From Paraburkholderia phosphatilytica (lineage in GTDB: Bacteria > Pseudomonadota > Gammaproteobacteria > Burkholderiales > Burkholderiaceae): a DNA stretch of 64,000 bases. Position 1 is the first letter of the stretch, and every line of letters starts with the position of its first letter. This document shows, piece after piece, positions 1 through 7,204 of this stretch. Location: assembly GCF_003443895.1 (NCBI RefSeq), contig NZ_QQOA01000024.1:56785-120784 (forward strand). The letters are read 5' to 3'. Position numbers and translations under genes: made by a program. The notes below the pieces were generated by a model. It worked only from the letters and a program-made list of their open reading frames with translations. It had not been told where the DNA came from and did no database searches.

Positions 1-805
1 TGGCGCTCACGACTTCCGGCGTGCCGCGCTCGATGGCGGTTTGCATGGGTGTCTTCTGTCCAGGCGGCGTCTCGTCGGGGAGCAGGTCCTGCCGCGCGAG
101 CATGGCGAGCGCCACGTCCTTGCCGTTGCCTCGGGGCCGACCGCGCACCCGGGCGACTGCATGGTTCAACGGCGTCATGCCCTTCAGGTCGGGCCGATTG
201 ATGTCGGCGAGCGGGACTCGGTGGCCGGGCGCGGTCTCGTGGTGGAGTTCGAGAAGCTGCCTCGCGATGTTTGCCTCGCCCTGCAGCGCCGCGTGGGCGA
301 GGGCCGTGCGGCCTTTGAGATCGGGAAGATTCACAACGCCACTCAGCGTGATGTTCAAGTCCGTGCCGGCATGCCGCGCCGCGGCTTCGGCGCTTTCGGC
401 CGCCCGCAGAATGATGTTCACCGCATCGTGGCTGCCGGCGGCGACCGCATGGGTCAGCAAGGTGTGGCCGGCGGCGGTGTGCTGCGTCAACAACTGGGGC
501 TGCGCGGCCAGCAGCTTGTCGAGGCGCGTCGCCGCGCCCTTGTCGATTGCCTTGAGCGCTTCTTTTACCGACACATCGGCGCTCGGTGCGCCGCTGCTCG
601 TCGCGCCAGCGCTAGGAAGGAAGGCGCGCGGCTGCGACGGAGTCGCCGGCGTTGCCGCCGCGCGCGCAGGGCTGCGCAGGTTTTGCAGCCAGCTGGATGC
701 GTTTCGGGCCGGCGAGGCCACGCTGCCGCGAACCGGTTGCGTTTCGTGGGACGGCGCCGGACTGGCGGGCGGCGTGCTGGAAGTGCCAAGTCGAATGGGT
801 CTCAT
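1..805 (-). CDS. Ankyrin-repeat protein, candidate T3SS effector (partial, runs off left edge)
   Basis: The minus strand is open from an ATG at 805 to the window edge (268 codons so far), with no stop. The first 85 or so residues are rich in Pro, Ala, Ser and Thr (starting MRPIRLGTSS), as in secreted effectors. From about residue 90 the protein has ankyrin-like units: a KLLAAQPQLLTQ stretch followed by GHTLLTHAVAAGSHDA, then GRTALAHAALQGEANIARQLL, GMTPLNHAVA and KTPMQTAIERGTPEVV. Ankyrin repeats bind proteins, and ankyrin effectors are common in T3SS-bearing plant and fungal associates. Its place beside the hrp cluster supports a secreted role, but no perfect PIP box was found upstream. Plus-strand frames over this region are shadows with Arg-rich low-complexity translations. 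The repeat call is strong; secretion is inferred. Confidence 0.75.
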   Translation of the reverse strand, partial: MRPIRLGTSSTPPASPAPSHETQPVRGSVASPARNASSWLQNLRSPARAAATPATPSQPRAFLPSAGATSSGAPSADVSVKEALKAIDKGAATRLDKLLAAQPQLLTQHTAAGHTLLTHAVAAGSHDAVNIILRAAESAEAAARHAGTDLNITLSGVVNLPDLKGRTALAHAALQGEANIARQLLELHHETAPGHRVPLADINRPDLKGMTPLNHAVARVRGRPRGNGKDVALAMLARQDLLPDETPPGQKTPMQTAIERGTPEVVSA

Positions 806-830
806 GATCGATCTACAGGGTCTCGGGAAG

Positions 831-861
831 GCCCCCCGCGCAGCTCGGACGCGAGGGGGGC
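831..861. repeat. GC-rich inverted repeat upstream of the ankyrin gene
   Basis: A run of six C and GCG is mirrored by CGC and a run of six G, with a 9-base loop and a 2-base bulge. It lies in the leader of the ankyrin gene, downstream of the membrane-protein gene on the same strand. It could end upstream transcription or shape the leader; there is no T-run to mark it as an intrinsic terminator. Confidence 0.35.
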
Positions 862-963
862 GGTTCTTAGTCTCTTGCAAAGCGGCAAGCGAGGTTCGGC
901 GCACAGCGCAAAAACGTAGCCAAATTCGAAACGTCTGGGCGCGGCGCTCACGTCACTCGCGGC

Positions 964-1929
964 TCATCGCCCATGCGAAACCAGCGCCACCCGGCTGAAC
1001 ACCCTCGCGGTGATCGCATGCCGGAACCGTCGCACAACGATCGCTTCGTCGAGTAGCGCGAACGCAAAGAAATCGAGCAGCGTGCCCGCGATCGGCGTCG
1101 GCGCGTCGCAAAACGCGCTCGGCATCAAGAGGCTCAGCCAGAGAAAGATGTTCGGCGACGTTTGCAGCAGGTGGAGGTCGCGCGCGACGGCGGGCGGAGC
1201 CGGCCGCTCCGTCATGCGTTGCTGGAGCCGCACATAAAGCGCGCTGCCCACGCGGCTCGCGCCGAACAGGACGAACGGCATCAGCAGCACGGCCCATGCG
1301 CGCCAATTGCCCGAATGCAGCGCGTCGGCCGCGAGCGAGCCCGTCCAGCCCCAGTTGGTGGACAAACGCCCGGCCGCGATCGGCCGCGCACGCCGCCAGC
1401 CTTGCGTGGCGAGCGAGGGCAGCGCCAGGGCGACCACGAGCACGATGAAAAAGCGCTGCAGCGGCCACATGCCGCCGATGATCTCGTGTTGTTCGACGTA
1501 GAGCAGGGCCAGGATCGCGGGCAGCACGATCGACAGGATGAGCGTATATCGCGCCGCGAAGAAGTAGTCGCCGCCTCGCGCCAGCGAAAACGTCGGCGCC
1601 GATAGCGCGGGCGGCACGGTCAGCAGCAGTCCGATGAGATGCAGCCATTCGCTGCGAAACCCGGTGAGCAGGGCGCCCGCGCCAGTCACGCGCACGACGC
1701 TCATCACGCCGAGCGCTACGTTCTCCGGGCCGCCGCGAGTGCGCAGTGAACCCGGCTTGACGCGTGACGCGAGGAAGAACGCATTCACGACAGCAGGCAA
1801 ACGTTTGCGAAATTGTGCAGAACATGCGGCATGTTGAACGCCGAAGAGCGACAGCCCGAAGCCGCATAGCGCCGCGCTGAGCATCCACTGCAGCAGGAAG
1901 ATCTCCACGTGCTCGCCGGCATAGCTCAA
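964..1929 (-). CDS. Multi-pass membrane protein of unknown function
   Basis: This 321-residue frame has several hydrophobic spans: near residues 11-25, LHLIGLLLTVPP near 95, YTLILSIVLPAILALLYV near 128, FFIVLVVALALP near 160 and AWAVLLMPFVLFGA near 215. It is therefore an integral membrane protein. I do not recognise a family. The widest start is a TTG at 1929, four bases after the TAG of the upstream histidine phosphatase and in the same frame, so the true start may be a later GTG or ATG (for example the GTG of HVEIF). The competing 953-2158 frame is Arg-rich and looks like a shadow. Its reality rests mainly on the hydrophobic pattern and codon use. Confidence 0.55.
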   Translation of the reverse strand: MSYAGEHVEIFLLQWMLSAALCGFGLSLFGVQHAACSAQFRKRLPAVVNAFFLASRVKPGSLRTRGGPENVALGVMSVVRVTGAGALLTGFRSEWLHLIGLLLTVPPALSAPTFSLARGGDYFFAARYTLILSIVLPAILALLYVEQHEIIGGMWPLQRFFIVLVVALALPSLATQGWRRARPIAAGRLSTNWGWTGSLAADALHSGNWRAWAVLLMPFVLFGASRVGSALYVRLQQRMTERPAPPAVARDLHLLQTSPNIFLWLSLLMPSAFCDAPTPIAGTLLDFFAFALLDEAIVVRRFRHAITARVFSRVALVSHGR

Positions 1930-1932
1930 AGC

Positions 1933-2529
1933 CTACCAACTGCGCGCCGTCATGCGCTTGAGTTCGTCCCATGAAAGCGGGCGCGAGTTCGGCAGCCTGA
2001 AGTCGATGTATGCGTCGAGCGACAGTGCCGCGGCGATCAGCGCGAAGATTTCGACGGCGTACTTGTGCACGACGACGAGCAAGTGCTTGCCTTGCCGATC
2101 GAGCGGCCCGAGTACGTCGTCGTAGCAGATCTTGCAGCGCGAGAACATGTCCATCCAAAGCTCGCCGTGCGGCGGCGCGCCTTCGAGATGATGGGAGCAG
2201 AAGTCGTAGAGCCGATGGCCGATCGACTTCTTGATGAGCGTTTTGTTCTCGCCCGCGAAGATGCCGAAGTCGCGCTCCACCAACGCGGCGCTCGTGACGA
2301 TGTGCGGTTTGCCCGGCGCGCCGTCCAGGATGATCGACGCGGTCGCTTACGCGCGCTCCAGCGTCGAGACATGCACTTCGTCGAAGGCGATGCCGAGGCG
2401 CTCGATGTAGCGCGCGGCCTGCTGCGGCTGCCGGTGCCCGAGCGAGGTCAGCGGGGAGTTCTTGGCGCCCGCGAAGTAATTCTGTTCATTGGCGAGGGAT
2501 TCTCCGTGGCGAACGAAGTAAAGCGTCAT
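1933..2529 (-). pseudogene. Histidine phosphatase (phosphoglycerate-mutase fold), broken by an in-frame TAA
   Basis: The N-terminal part starts MTLYFVRHGES, with the RHG catalytic motif of the histidine phosphatase superfamily, and ends at ERA then TAA (2347-2349). Read on in the same frame, the sequence continues ATASIILDGAPG, ALVERDFGIFAG, a GELWMDMFSR stretch and a VVVHKYAVEIF stretch, down to the TAG at 1933. Ignoring the TAA gives 198 residues, normal for this family, so one nonsense codon is the only visible lesson. CAA to TAA (Gln to stop) is the simplest origin. Substrate is unknown. It may make only a useless 60-residue N-terminal piece, unless the stop is read through or is a sequencing error. 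Confidence 0.8.
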
Positions 2530-2714
2530 GGCGGTTTGTCAGTGAGGGTTCTTCGGACCGGCACAGCCAGGAGGCGCGCGGCTGCACTAGGCTCGCGCGA
2601 GAGGCAAGCCGGTCTGCAGCGTAGATATTGCCGCGGCGTTAAAAGTTGCTAACGGGGGCGCAGGTTTGGCTTCGGGACCTGCTCGGCGGGGTGAAGCGCT
2701 GACGATGCGACGGT

Positions 2715-2776
2715 TTCGCTCACGACCAAGGAAATTCGTTTGCTGCGCGGATTGCCTGCGGGGACTCGCCTAAAGT
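2715..2776 (+). promoter_or_regulatory. PIP/hrpII box with -10 element for the small pilin-like gene (copy 1)
   Basis: TTCGC at 2715-2719, 15 bases, then TTCGT at 2735-2739 is a perfect match to the PIP consensus TTCGB-N15-TTCGB. A YANNNT -10 (TAAAGT, 2771-2776) follows after 31 bases, the spacing known for active PIP promoters. HrpB/HrpX-type AraC regulators bind such sites. Transcription would start near 2782, giving a leader of about 120 bases that includes a hairpin near 2832-2850. Confidence 0.8.
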
Positions 2777-2904
2777 TGACTCCAACGCAGACACATCGGA
2801 AACGATGAAAACGCGGAAGACCTTGCAGCACCCGTGGCCACGAGGCCACGGCAACACGATGCCCCGACCGGGCTCTTTCTTGACATTACTTAAGGAGTAC
2901 TACC

Positions 2905-3111
2905 ATGGCAGGCAAAACTTCCGCAGCTGCAGCTGGCGCAAGCGCAGGGGATAGCGCAGCAACTGTCGCCGCAATGCAGGCCAGCACGGCCGCTTCGATC
3001 GCCGAGCAGGACGCGGCAACGATGGACGAAAACGCGCTGAACAACGACGCGGCCAAAGACCAGCTGGAAGAAGCCGGTCCGAAGAACGCGAAGAGCCTGA
3101 CGCAAGGCTAA
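2905..3111 (+). CDS. Small Ala-rich T3SS protein, pilin-like by position (copy 1)
   Basis: This 68-residue protein (starting MAGKTSAAAAGASAG) is rich in Ala, Ser, Asp and Glu, has no Cys or aromatic residue, and is predicted helical. A good ribosome-binding site (AAGGAG) precedes the ATG. Its protein sequence is identical to the minus-strand copy at 3885-4091. In Xanthomonas the order is hrpD5-hrpD6-hrpE-hpaB, where hrpE encodes the Hrp pilin and has its own PIP promoter. Copy 2 sits exactly in the hrpE slot, and copy 1 has the perfect PIP box. I therefore infer a pilin or other small secreted T3SS subunit. I do not recognise HrpE or HrpY by sequence, so the name is by context only. Confidence 0.75.
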   Translation: MAGKTSAAAAGASAGDSAATVAAMQASTAASIAEQDAATMDENALNNDAAKDQLEEAGPKNAKSLTQG

Positions 3112-3120
3112 GCGTGATTC

Positions 3121-3159
3121 GGGTGCGTCCTCGCGCCGCGCGGGGCGCACCCTTTTTTT
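3121..3159 (+). terminator. Intrinsic terminator after copy 1 of the pilin-like gene
   Basis: A GC-rich hairpin (GGGTGCG arm pairing with CGCACCC) is followed by seven T. The same structure, inverted, follows copy 2 at about 3838-3876, so each copy has its own terminator. Confidence 0.85.
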
Positions 3160-3340
3160 AGCTTGTCCGCATCGTCCTTCTTCGGCAAATGCGAGAAAAC
3201 GTTTCATCCTCCGCCATCCACCATGGCGAAGTGCGTCACCCGACGCCGATGCCCGTGCAAATTGCCAACCCCACGCTGTACAAGGTGAAAGCCACAGGAC
3301 CCCTTTGGCCGGTTAGCGCGTGCGAGTCAGCAGCGTTGGC

Positions 3341-3796
3341 CTAAGCGCGAATCCAAACATACGCACCATCGCAGAGATGCCGAAACATCTCATCGTCCGA
3401 CAGCAAAATATTTTCGCGCCAATAGCGCCCATGCTCGACGTAGTGCTCGATCATGTCGACGAGCCATTGGCCATCGGCGTCTTCGTTGAGCATGCCCCGC
3501 ACCACCAGCACGATGCCGCCGGTTTCGGCTTCGACGCCCAGCTGCGCCTGGTCCTGCGCATAGACAGACAGATTGGCTTCGAGCAGCAGCCGGAACACGC
3601 GCAGGGTGCGGCCTCCCGATACGACGCCAAACTGGAAGTTCACGTAGATGGCTGCCGGATCTTCTTCGAAGTAGTCGATTGCGATATCGAAGTCGTCGAT
3701 GCAGACGATGCCTTGCTTGACCGCATACCCCGCGTCGCCGATGCCGCGCAGTTTGCAGAGCTCGCGTACCAGTTCATCGCGGCGTTCTAGGCTCAT
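3341..3796 (-). CDS. hpaB: HpaB-like T3SS chaperone (CesT/Tir chaperone family)
   Basis: This 151-residue acidic protein has the CesT/Tir-chaperone pattern: an N-terminal helix (ELVRELCKLRGI), a beta strand with IYVNFQFGVV, then the LVVRGMLNEDADGQWLVDMIEHYVEHGRYW core near residues 97-128. CesT-family proteins are small homodimers that bind effector N-termini and deliver them to the SctN ATPase. HpaB is the general Hrp chaperone, and its place after hrpD6 and the hrpE slot matches the Xanthomonas gene order. It is read on the same strand as the sctU operon, but a terminator (about 3838-3876) separates it from the pilin-like copy 2, so read-through or a separate promoter is needed. Function is confident at family level; the exact name is by synteny. 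Confidence 0.85.
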   Translation of the reverse strand: MSLERRDELVRELCKLRGIGDAGYAVKQGIVCIDDFDIAIDYFEEDPAAIYVNFQFGVVSGGRTLRVFRLLLEANLSVYAQDQAQLGVEAETGGIVLVVRGMLNEDADGQWLVDMIEHYVEHGRYWRENILLSDDEMFRHLCDGAYVWIRA

Positions 3797-3835
3797 GGGA
3801 GAATCGCGGTGTCGATGAGAGGGCAGGGGACGCGA

Positions 3836-4170
3836 ACGAAAAAGGGTGCGCCCCGCGCGGCGCGAGGACGCACCCGAATCACGCTTAGCCCTGCGTCAGG
3901 CTCTTCGCGTTCTTCGGACCGGCTTCTTCGAGCTGGTCTTTGGCCGCGTCGTTGTTCAGCGCGTTTTCGTCCATCGTTGCCGCGTCCTGCTCGGCGATCG
4001 AAGCGGCCGTGCTGGCCTGCATTGCGGCGACAGTTGCTGCGCTATCCCCTGCGCTTGCGCCGGCTGCAGCTGCGGAAGTTTTGCCTGCCATGGTAGTACT
4101 CCTTAGGTAACGTCAAGAAAGAGCCCGGTTGAGCATCGAGCTGCCGTGGCCTCATGGCCAGGGGTGCTGC
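3836..4170. repeat. Right arm of the inverted duplication
   Basis: This is the reverse complement of 2821-3159: leader hairpin, 68-codon gene and terminator. Similarity ends near 4170, inside the gap after hrpD6-like. No PIP box is visible upstream of this arm, unlike the left arm. Confidence 0.9.
3885..4091 (-). CDS. Small Ala-rich T3SS protein, pilin-like by position (copy 2)
   Basis: The protein is identical in all 68 residues to that of 2905-3111; the few base changes are silent. This copy lies in the hrpE slot, 125 bases after the hrpD6-like gene and before hpaB, and should be transcribed as the tail of the sctU operon. An AAGGAG ribosome-binding site precedes the ATG. It is likely the ancestral copy, since its neighbours are syntenic with other hrp clusters. 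A pilin role is inferred by position. Confidence 0.75.
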   Translation of the reverse strand: MAGKTSAAAAGASAGDSAATVAAMQASTAASIAEQDAATMDENALNNDAAKDQLEEAGPKNAKSLTQG

Positions 4171-4216
4171 AAGCCCGCACCCGCATCCGCGTACGGAGAA
4201 AGCGAGGTGCTGCGCG

Positions 4217-4477
4217 TCAGGAATCCGATTCCATCGCCGTGCGGCACAGCTGCGCGGCGGCGGCCAGGCCGTCGGCTACGGTCGTCGCGGACTGGCGCGC
4301 GAGCGGGTCGGAAAGCTTCACGGCCTGCGATACGATCCCGGCCGAAATGCGCTGGAGCTCGAGGGCCGCGTCGCCGAGCTTGCGGCGCTGCGCCGGCTGC
4401 TGTTCGGCAAGCGTCTTCACGTTGTCGAGAACGTCGATCAATTCAGGGGTCATCGCGTCGTACATGATCTGGCTCAT
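4217..4477 (-). CDS. HrpD6-like small T3SS protein
   Basis: This 86-residue protein (starting MSQIMYDAMTPEL) overlaps the end of sctD by four bases, so it is translationally coupled to it. Xanthomonas hrpD6 is a short ORF (about 80 codons) directly after hrpD5/sctD, and it affects T3SS gene expression and secretion. The match here is by size and position. The sequence is helical, with a central AEQQPAQRRKLGDAA and a conserved tail ARQSATTVADGLAAAAQLCRT. A clear paralogue lies at 29301-29549 with its own PIP box. Confidence 0.65.
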   Translation of the reverse strand: MSQIMYDAMTPELIDVLDNVKTLAEQQPAQRRKLGDAALELQRISAGIVSQAVKLSDPLARQSATTVADGLAAAAQLCRTAMESDS

Positions 4478-5499
4478 TCGGTTGAAGGGGGCTGGGCGGT
4501 GTGCAGCGCGTCGACGAAATGCTTCGTCCCGTCGCTCGACACCATATATTGCAGGTCGTCTACGGCCAGCAGCGATTCGATGTCGGCGGGCGCCGCCATG
4601 CGATCGTCGGACGTGAACTGCAGCGCGATGCGCGTCACCATCGGCATAAGGTCGCCGCTGATTTCCTCGAGCGTCGCGCGCGCCGCGTTCGCATTCTTTG
4701 CGACGCCGGCAACGGCGAATTCGCGTTTGCCGAGATAGCGGACCGTCAGCGCCGCGTCGTGCAGCGACTCCTGCGTGCTCCGCACGATCTCGTCGACGCA
4801 GCCGATGCGCCAGTCGAGCCGGCCCGCCGCGATCCGTTCGAGGACGTTGCGCGCCATCGCTTCGCTTGTGCTATCGGGCACGATGCCGACGATCGTGAAG
4901 CGTCCGCCCTGGGGTTTCACTTCGACGTCCGCGAGGTTCAGGCGCGTCAATGCGCTTTGCAGCATCGTGGCCGTGAGCTGCGGGGCCTCGCCGCGAATCT
5001 CGGCGGCGGGGCGCGGCTGCAGCACGGCCGGCAGCGCGATGCCGACGCAGCCGATCGCCAAGAGTGCGACGCCAGCGAGCCCCACATTGCGCGCCGTATG
5101 GCGCTTGCGCGCGGCGACGGCAGCCACCATCGGCGTTTCGATCGCGGAGACTTCCGCGGTCTCCGTCACAGCGGCAACCGGCGCCGCAGCGGGCGCGAGC
5201 AGCGTTTCGAGCAGCGCGATGTCCGACGGCCATGCAGCTCCCGCCTCGCCCGCACAGAGCACGATGTTGCCGAAGCGCTGCGGCACGAAGTCGTCGAGCA
5301 TCACCGCGTCGCCGTGTCCGGCGGCGTCGGCGATCGAAAGGCGTCCGTCTTCGTGGTGGCTCAGTTGCATGGCGGGCAAGTCCCAGTCGCTGATCTGAAT
5401 GTCCGCTTCGTCATCGTGGCCGATGCGCGTCAGCGTTGGATTCAACTTTATGCGTGCTCCGGCATGGCGGCCGGTCAGCAAACGAATTTCCTTGGTCAT
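4474..5499 (-). CDS. sctD: T3SS inner-membrane ring protein SctD (HrpD5/HrpW type)
   Basis: This 341-residue protein has an N-terminal FHA-like domain (about 1-95, starting MTKEIRLLTGRHAGARI). A single membrane span follows (about 137-160, GLAGVALLAIGCVGIALP), then a periplasmic part with repeated BON-like ring-building units (about 175-320). This is the SctD/YscD layout. SctD forms the larger inner-membrane ring around SctJ and ties the basal body to the outer ring. It lies between hpaA and the hrpD6-like gene, as hrpD5 does in Xanthomonas. Confidence 0.9.
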   Translation of the reverse strand: MTKEIRLLTGRHAGARIKLNPTLTRIGHDDEADIQISDWDLPAMQLSHHEDGRLSIADAAGHGDAVMLDDFVPQRFGNIVLCAGEAGAAWPSDIALLETLLAPAAAPVAAVTETAEVSAIETPMVAAVAARKRHTARNVGLAGVALLAIGCVGIALPAVLQPRPAAEIRGEAPQLTATMLQSALTRLNLADVEVKPQGGRFTIVGIVPDSTSEAMARNVLERIAAGRLDWRIGCVDEIVRSTQESLHDAALTVRYLGKREFAVAGVAKNANAARATLEEISGDLMPMVTRIALQFTSDDRMAAPADIESLLAVDDLQYMVSSDGTKHFVDALHTAQPPSTE

Positions 5500-5546
5500 G
5501 AGCGAACTCCTTGCTTCGTCGTGCGGCGCGCGCTTTTGCGCACCGC

Positions 5547-6296
5547 TTACAGGCGCGCCCGGCGGTGGCCGAGCATCGCGTTAATCTTGGCGAGCGCGAG
5601 CTTGCGTTCGTCGTCGGTGCGCTTCTTTTCGAGCATGAGGCGCATTACCGGCATCAGCGTGTTGATCGATTCCTGCTGGGCAGGCGCGCGCGAAACCGGT
5701 GCCTCCACTGTTTCGATCAGGCGTTGGCGCACCGCGGCGAGCGTGCCGTTTTCTTTCGCGACCGCGCTCGGCATCGCGAGAAAGTCGCGCATGATCGTCA
5801 GCACCGCGTAGGTTGAACTCGTGTTTACCCGCTCGGTCGCCTGCGCGCGGCGCGTCTCGAGCAGTGCCGCTTCAGCGTCGAGTCGCGCCGCTTTGATGTC
5901 CTCGGGGCTCTGCGCGCCGCGCGCGAGCCGCAGGCGTCGGCGTGCTTGCGAAACGCTTGGCGCCGTCTCGTGCTCGCCGTCGTCCTGCTGTCCGCCCGAG
6001 TTGCTGTGCTCGCCGTGATAGCGCTCGCCGACGCGCATCACCGTTTCCGTGTTGCGCTGCTGATGCTCGGCCAGCATCATCACGAGCTCTTCGCTGGCGC
6101 CGCTTTCATCCACACCGTCCTGCGGGTCTGCGCCGCGGCGCTTCTTGGCGCGCGGGTGGGTGGCCGGCTTGTGGGTCTGCGCGCGCGCCGGCCCGCGATG
6201 CTTGTGGACCTCCTGCGTCTGCGCCGCGCCGGACGCGTTATCGGAGGACGGGTCGTTGATCGGCGGGGCGATCGGCGAGTTGACGCGCATGTTCAT
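5547..6296 (-). CDS. hpaA: HpaA-like T3SS control/export protein
   Basis: The start is the ATG at 6296, overlapping the TGA of sctS (ATGA), and gives 249 residues. The longer frame up to 6560 is a read-through shadow of sctS. The N-terminus is disordered and carries basic stretches (RAQTHKPATHPRAKKRR). The C-terminal half is helical (TYAVLTIMRDFLAMPSA, then DTLMPVMRLMLEKKRTDDERKLALAKI-like helices). HpaA in Xanthomonas follows hrcS, has nuclear-localisation-like basic motifs, and controls the switch between pilus and effector secretion with HpaB. Order, size and basic motifs fit; sequence similarity was not tested. Confidence 0.75.
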   Translation of the reverse strand: MNMRVNSPIAPPINDPSSDNASGAAQTQEVHKHRGPARAQTHKPATHPRAKKRRGADPQDGVDESGASEELVMMLAEHQQRNTETVMRVGERYHGEHSNSGGQQDDGEHETAPSVSQARRRLRLARGAQSPEDIKAARLDAEAALLETRRAQATERVNTSSTYAVLTIMRDFLAMPSAVAKENGTLAAVRQRLIETVEAPVSRAPAQQESINTLMPVMRLMLEKKRTDDERKLALAKINAMLGHRRARL

Positions 6297-6553
6297 GGGA
6301 ACACCGTACGCAGCGCCGATTGCGCGAACTGCATCACCGCGGACGCGCCCCACGGGGCGGCGACGATGATCACCACGGTCACGATCAGGAACTTGAGACC
6401 GTGCGAAATGCTCGTGTCCTGCAGCGACGTGACGGCCTGAATGAACGAGATCAAGAGCCCCGCCGCGGCCGCGACACCCACCGCGGGCAGCGAGACGAGC
6501 AGGCACAGCGTGAGCGCGTTGGTTGTCAGGTGTGTGATTGCATCGGCGTCCAT
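6293..6553 (-). CDS. sctS: T3SS export apparatus protein SctS (HrcS)
   Basis: This 86-residue protein has two membrane spans (about 15-38 and 48-72) and the FliQ/SctS pattern LISFIQAVTSLQDTSISHGLKF. Four SctS copies join five SctR and one SctT to form the export gate in the inner membrane. It lies between sctR and hpaA. Confidence 0.93.
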   Translation of the reverse strand: MDADAITHLTTNALTLCLLVSLPAVGVAAAAGLLISFIQAVTSLQDTSISHGLKFLIVTVVIIVAAPWGASAVMQFAQSALRTVFP

Positions 6554-6556
6554 GGG

Positions 6557-7204
6557 TCACCTATAAGTCGAGACGAGGCCGTGAATGAGCGTGGACCAGC
6601 CGTCCATCGATACGAACAGCAGCAGCTTGAATGGAATCGCGACGTTGGTCGGCGTGACCTGCGAGAGGCCGAGCGCCATCAGCAGGTTCGCGATGATCAG
6701 GTCGATCGCGACGAACGCGAGATACAGCAGAAAGCCGATGCGGAACGCGGCGGTCAGCTCGGTCAGCGTGAACGCAGGCGCGAGCACGATCAGGTCGTCG
6801 GGCTTCAGTTCCGCGGCTTTGTCCGCCGGCCAGATCTGCTGCGCGGAGCGCATGAAGAAGGCCTTTTCGCGCTCGGCGGTGTGCTTGATCAGGAACTGGC
6901 GGAACGGCTCGCGCGCCGCGTCGAAGATCGGCATCACCTGGCTCGTCGGCGACTGCTCGCTGGACAGCTGTGCGCGATGCACGGCCTCCATGCCGACCGG
7001 CGCCATCACGAAGCACGTGACGATCATCGCGATGCCGTTGAGCACGGTGCTGGGCGGCACCTGCTGCACGCCGAGCGCGTTGCGCAGCAGGCCGAGCACG
7101 ACGACGATCTTCGTGTAGGAGGTCACTACCATCGCGGCGAACGGCAGCAGGCCGAACGCGAGCAGGGCGACGAGCAGGGACGCGACGTCAAGATTGCCGT
7201 TCAT
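6557..7204 (-). CDS. sctR: T3SS export apparatus protein SctR (HrcR)
   Basis: This 215-residue FliP-family protein has the hallmark SYTKIVVVLGLLRNALGVQQ near residues 30-48 and AFRIGFLLYLAFVAIDLIIANLLMALGL near 158-185. It builds the core of the export gate. It starts 17 bases inside the end of sctQ and is followed three bases later by sctS. Confidence 0.95.
   Translation of the reverse strand: MNGNLDVASLLVALLAFGLLPFAAMVVTSYTKIVVVLGLLRNALGVQQVPPSTVLNGIAMIVTCFVMAPVGMEAVHRAQLSSEQSPTSQVMPIFDAAREPFRQFLIKHTAEREKAFFMRSAQQIWPADKAAELKPDDLIVLAPAFTLTELTAAFRIGFLLYLAFVAIDLIIANLLMALGLSQVTPTNVAIPFKLLLFVSMDGWSTLIHGLVSTYR

Larger units (their letters stand above)
2821..3159. repeat. Left arm of a ~330-bp inverted duplication (mirror at about 3836-4170)
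   Basis: This arm holds the leader hairpin, the 68-codon gene and its terminator. The mirror arm carries the same parts on the other strand. The coding parts differ at only about three silent positions by eye, while the leaders (2821-2904 against 4092-4170) differ at more positions. The arms face each other with hpaB between them. The pattern suggests recent duplication or gene conversion. Confidence 0.9.

Noticed and set aside
21..998. Long plus-strand open frames (325 and 292 codons)
   Set aside because: They are shadows of the minus-strand ankyrin gene: translations are Arg/Cys-rich without domain pattern, while the minus strand shows clear ankyrin repeats.
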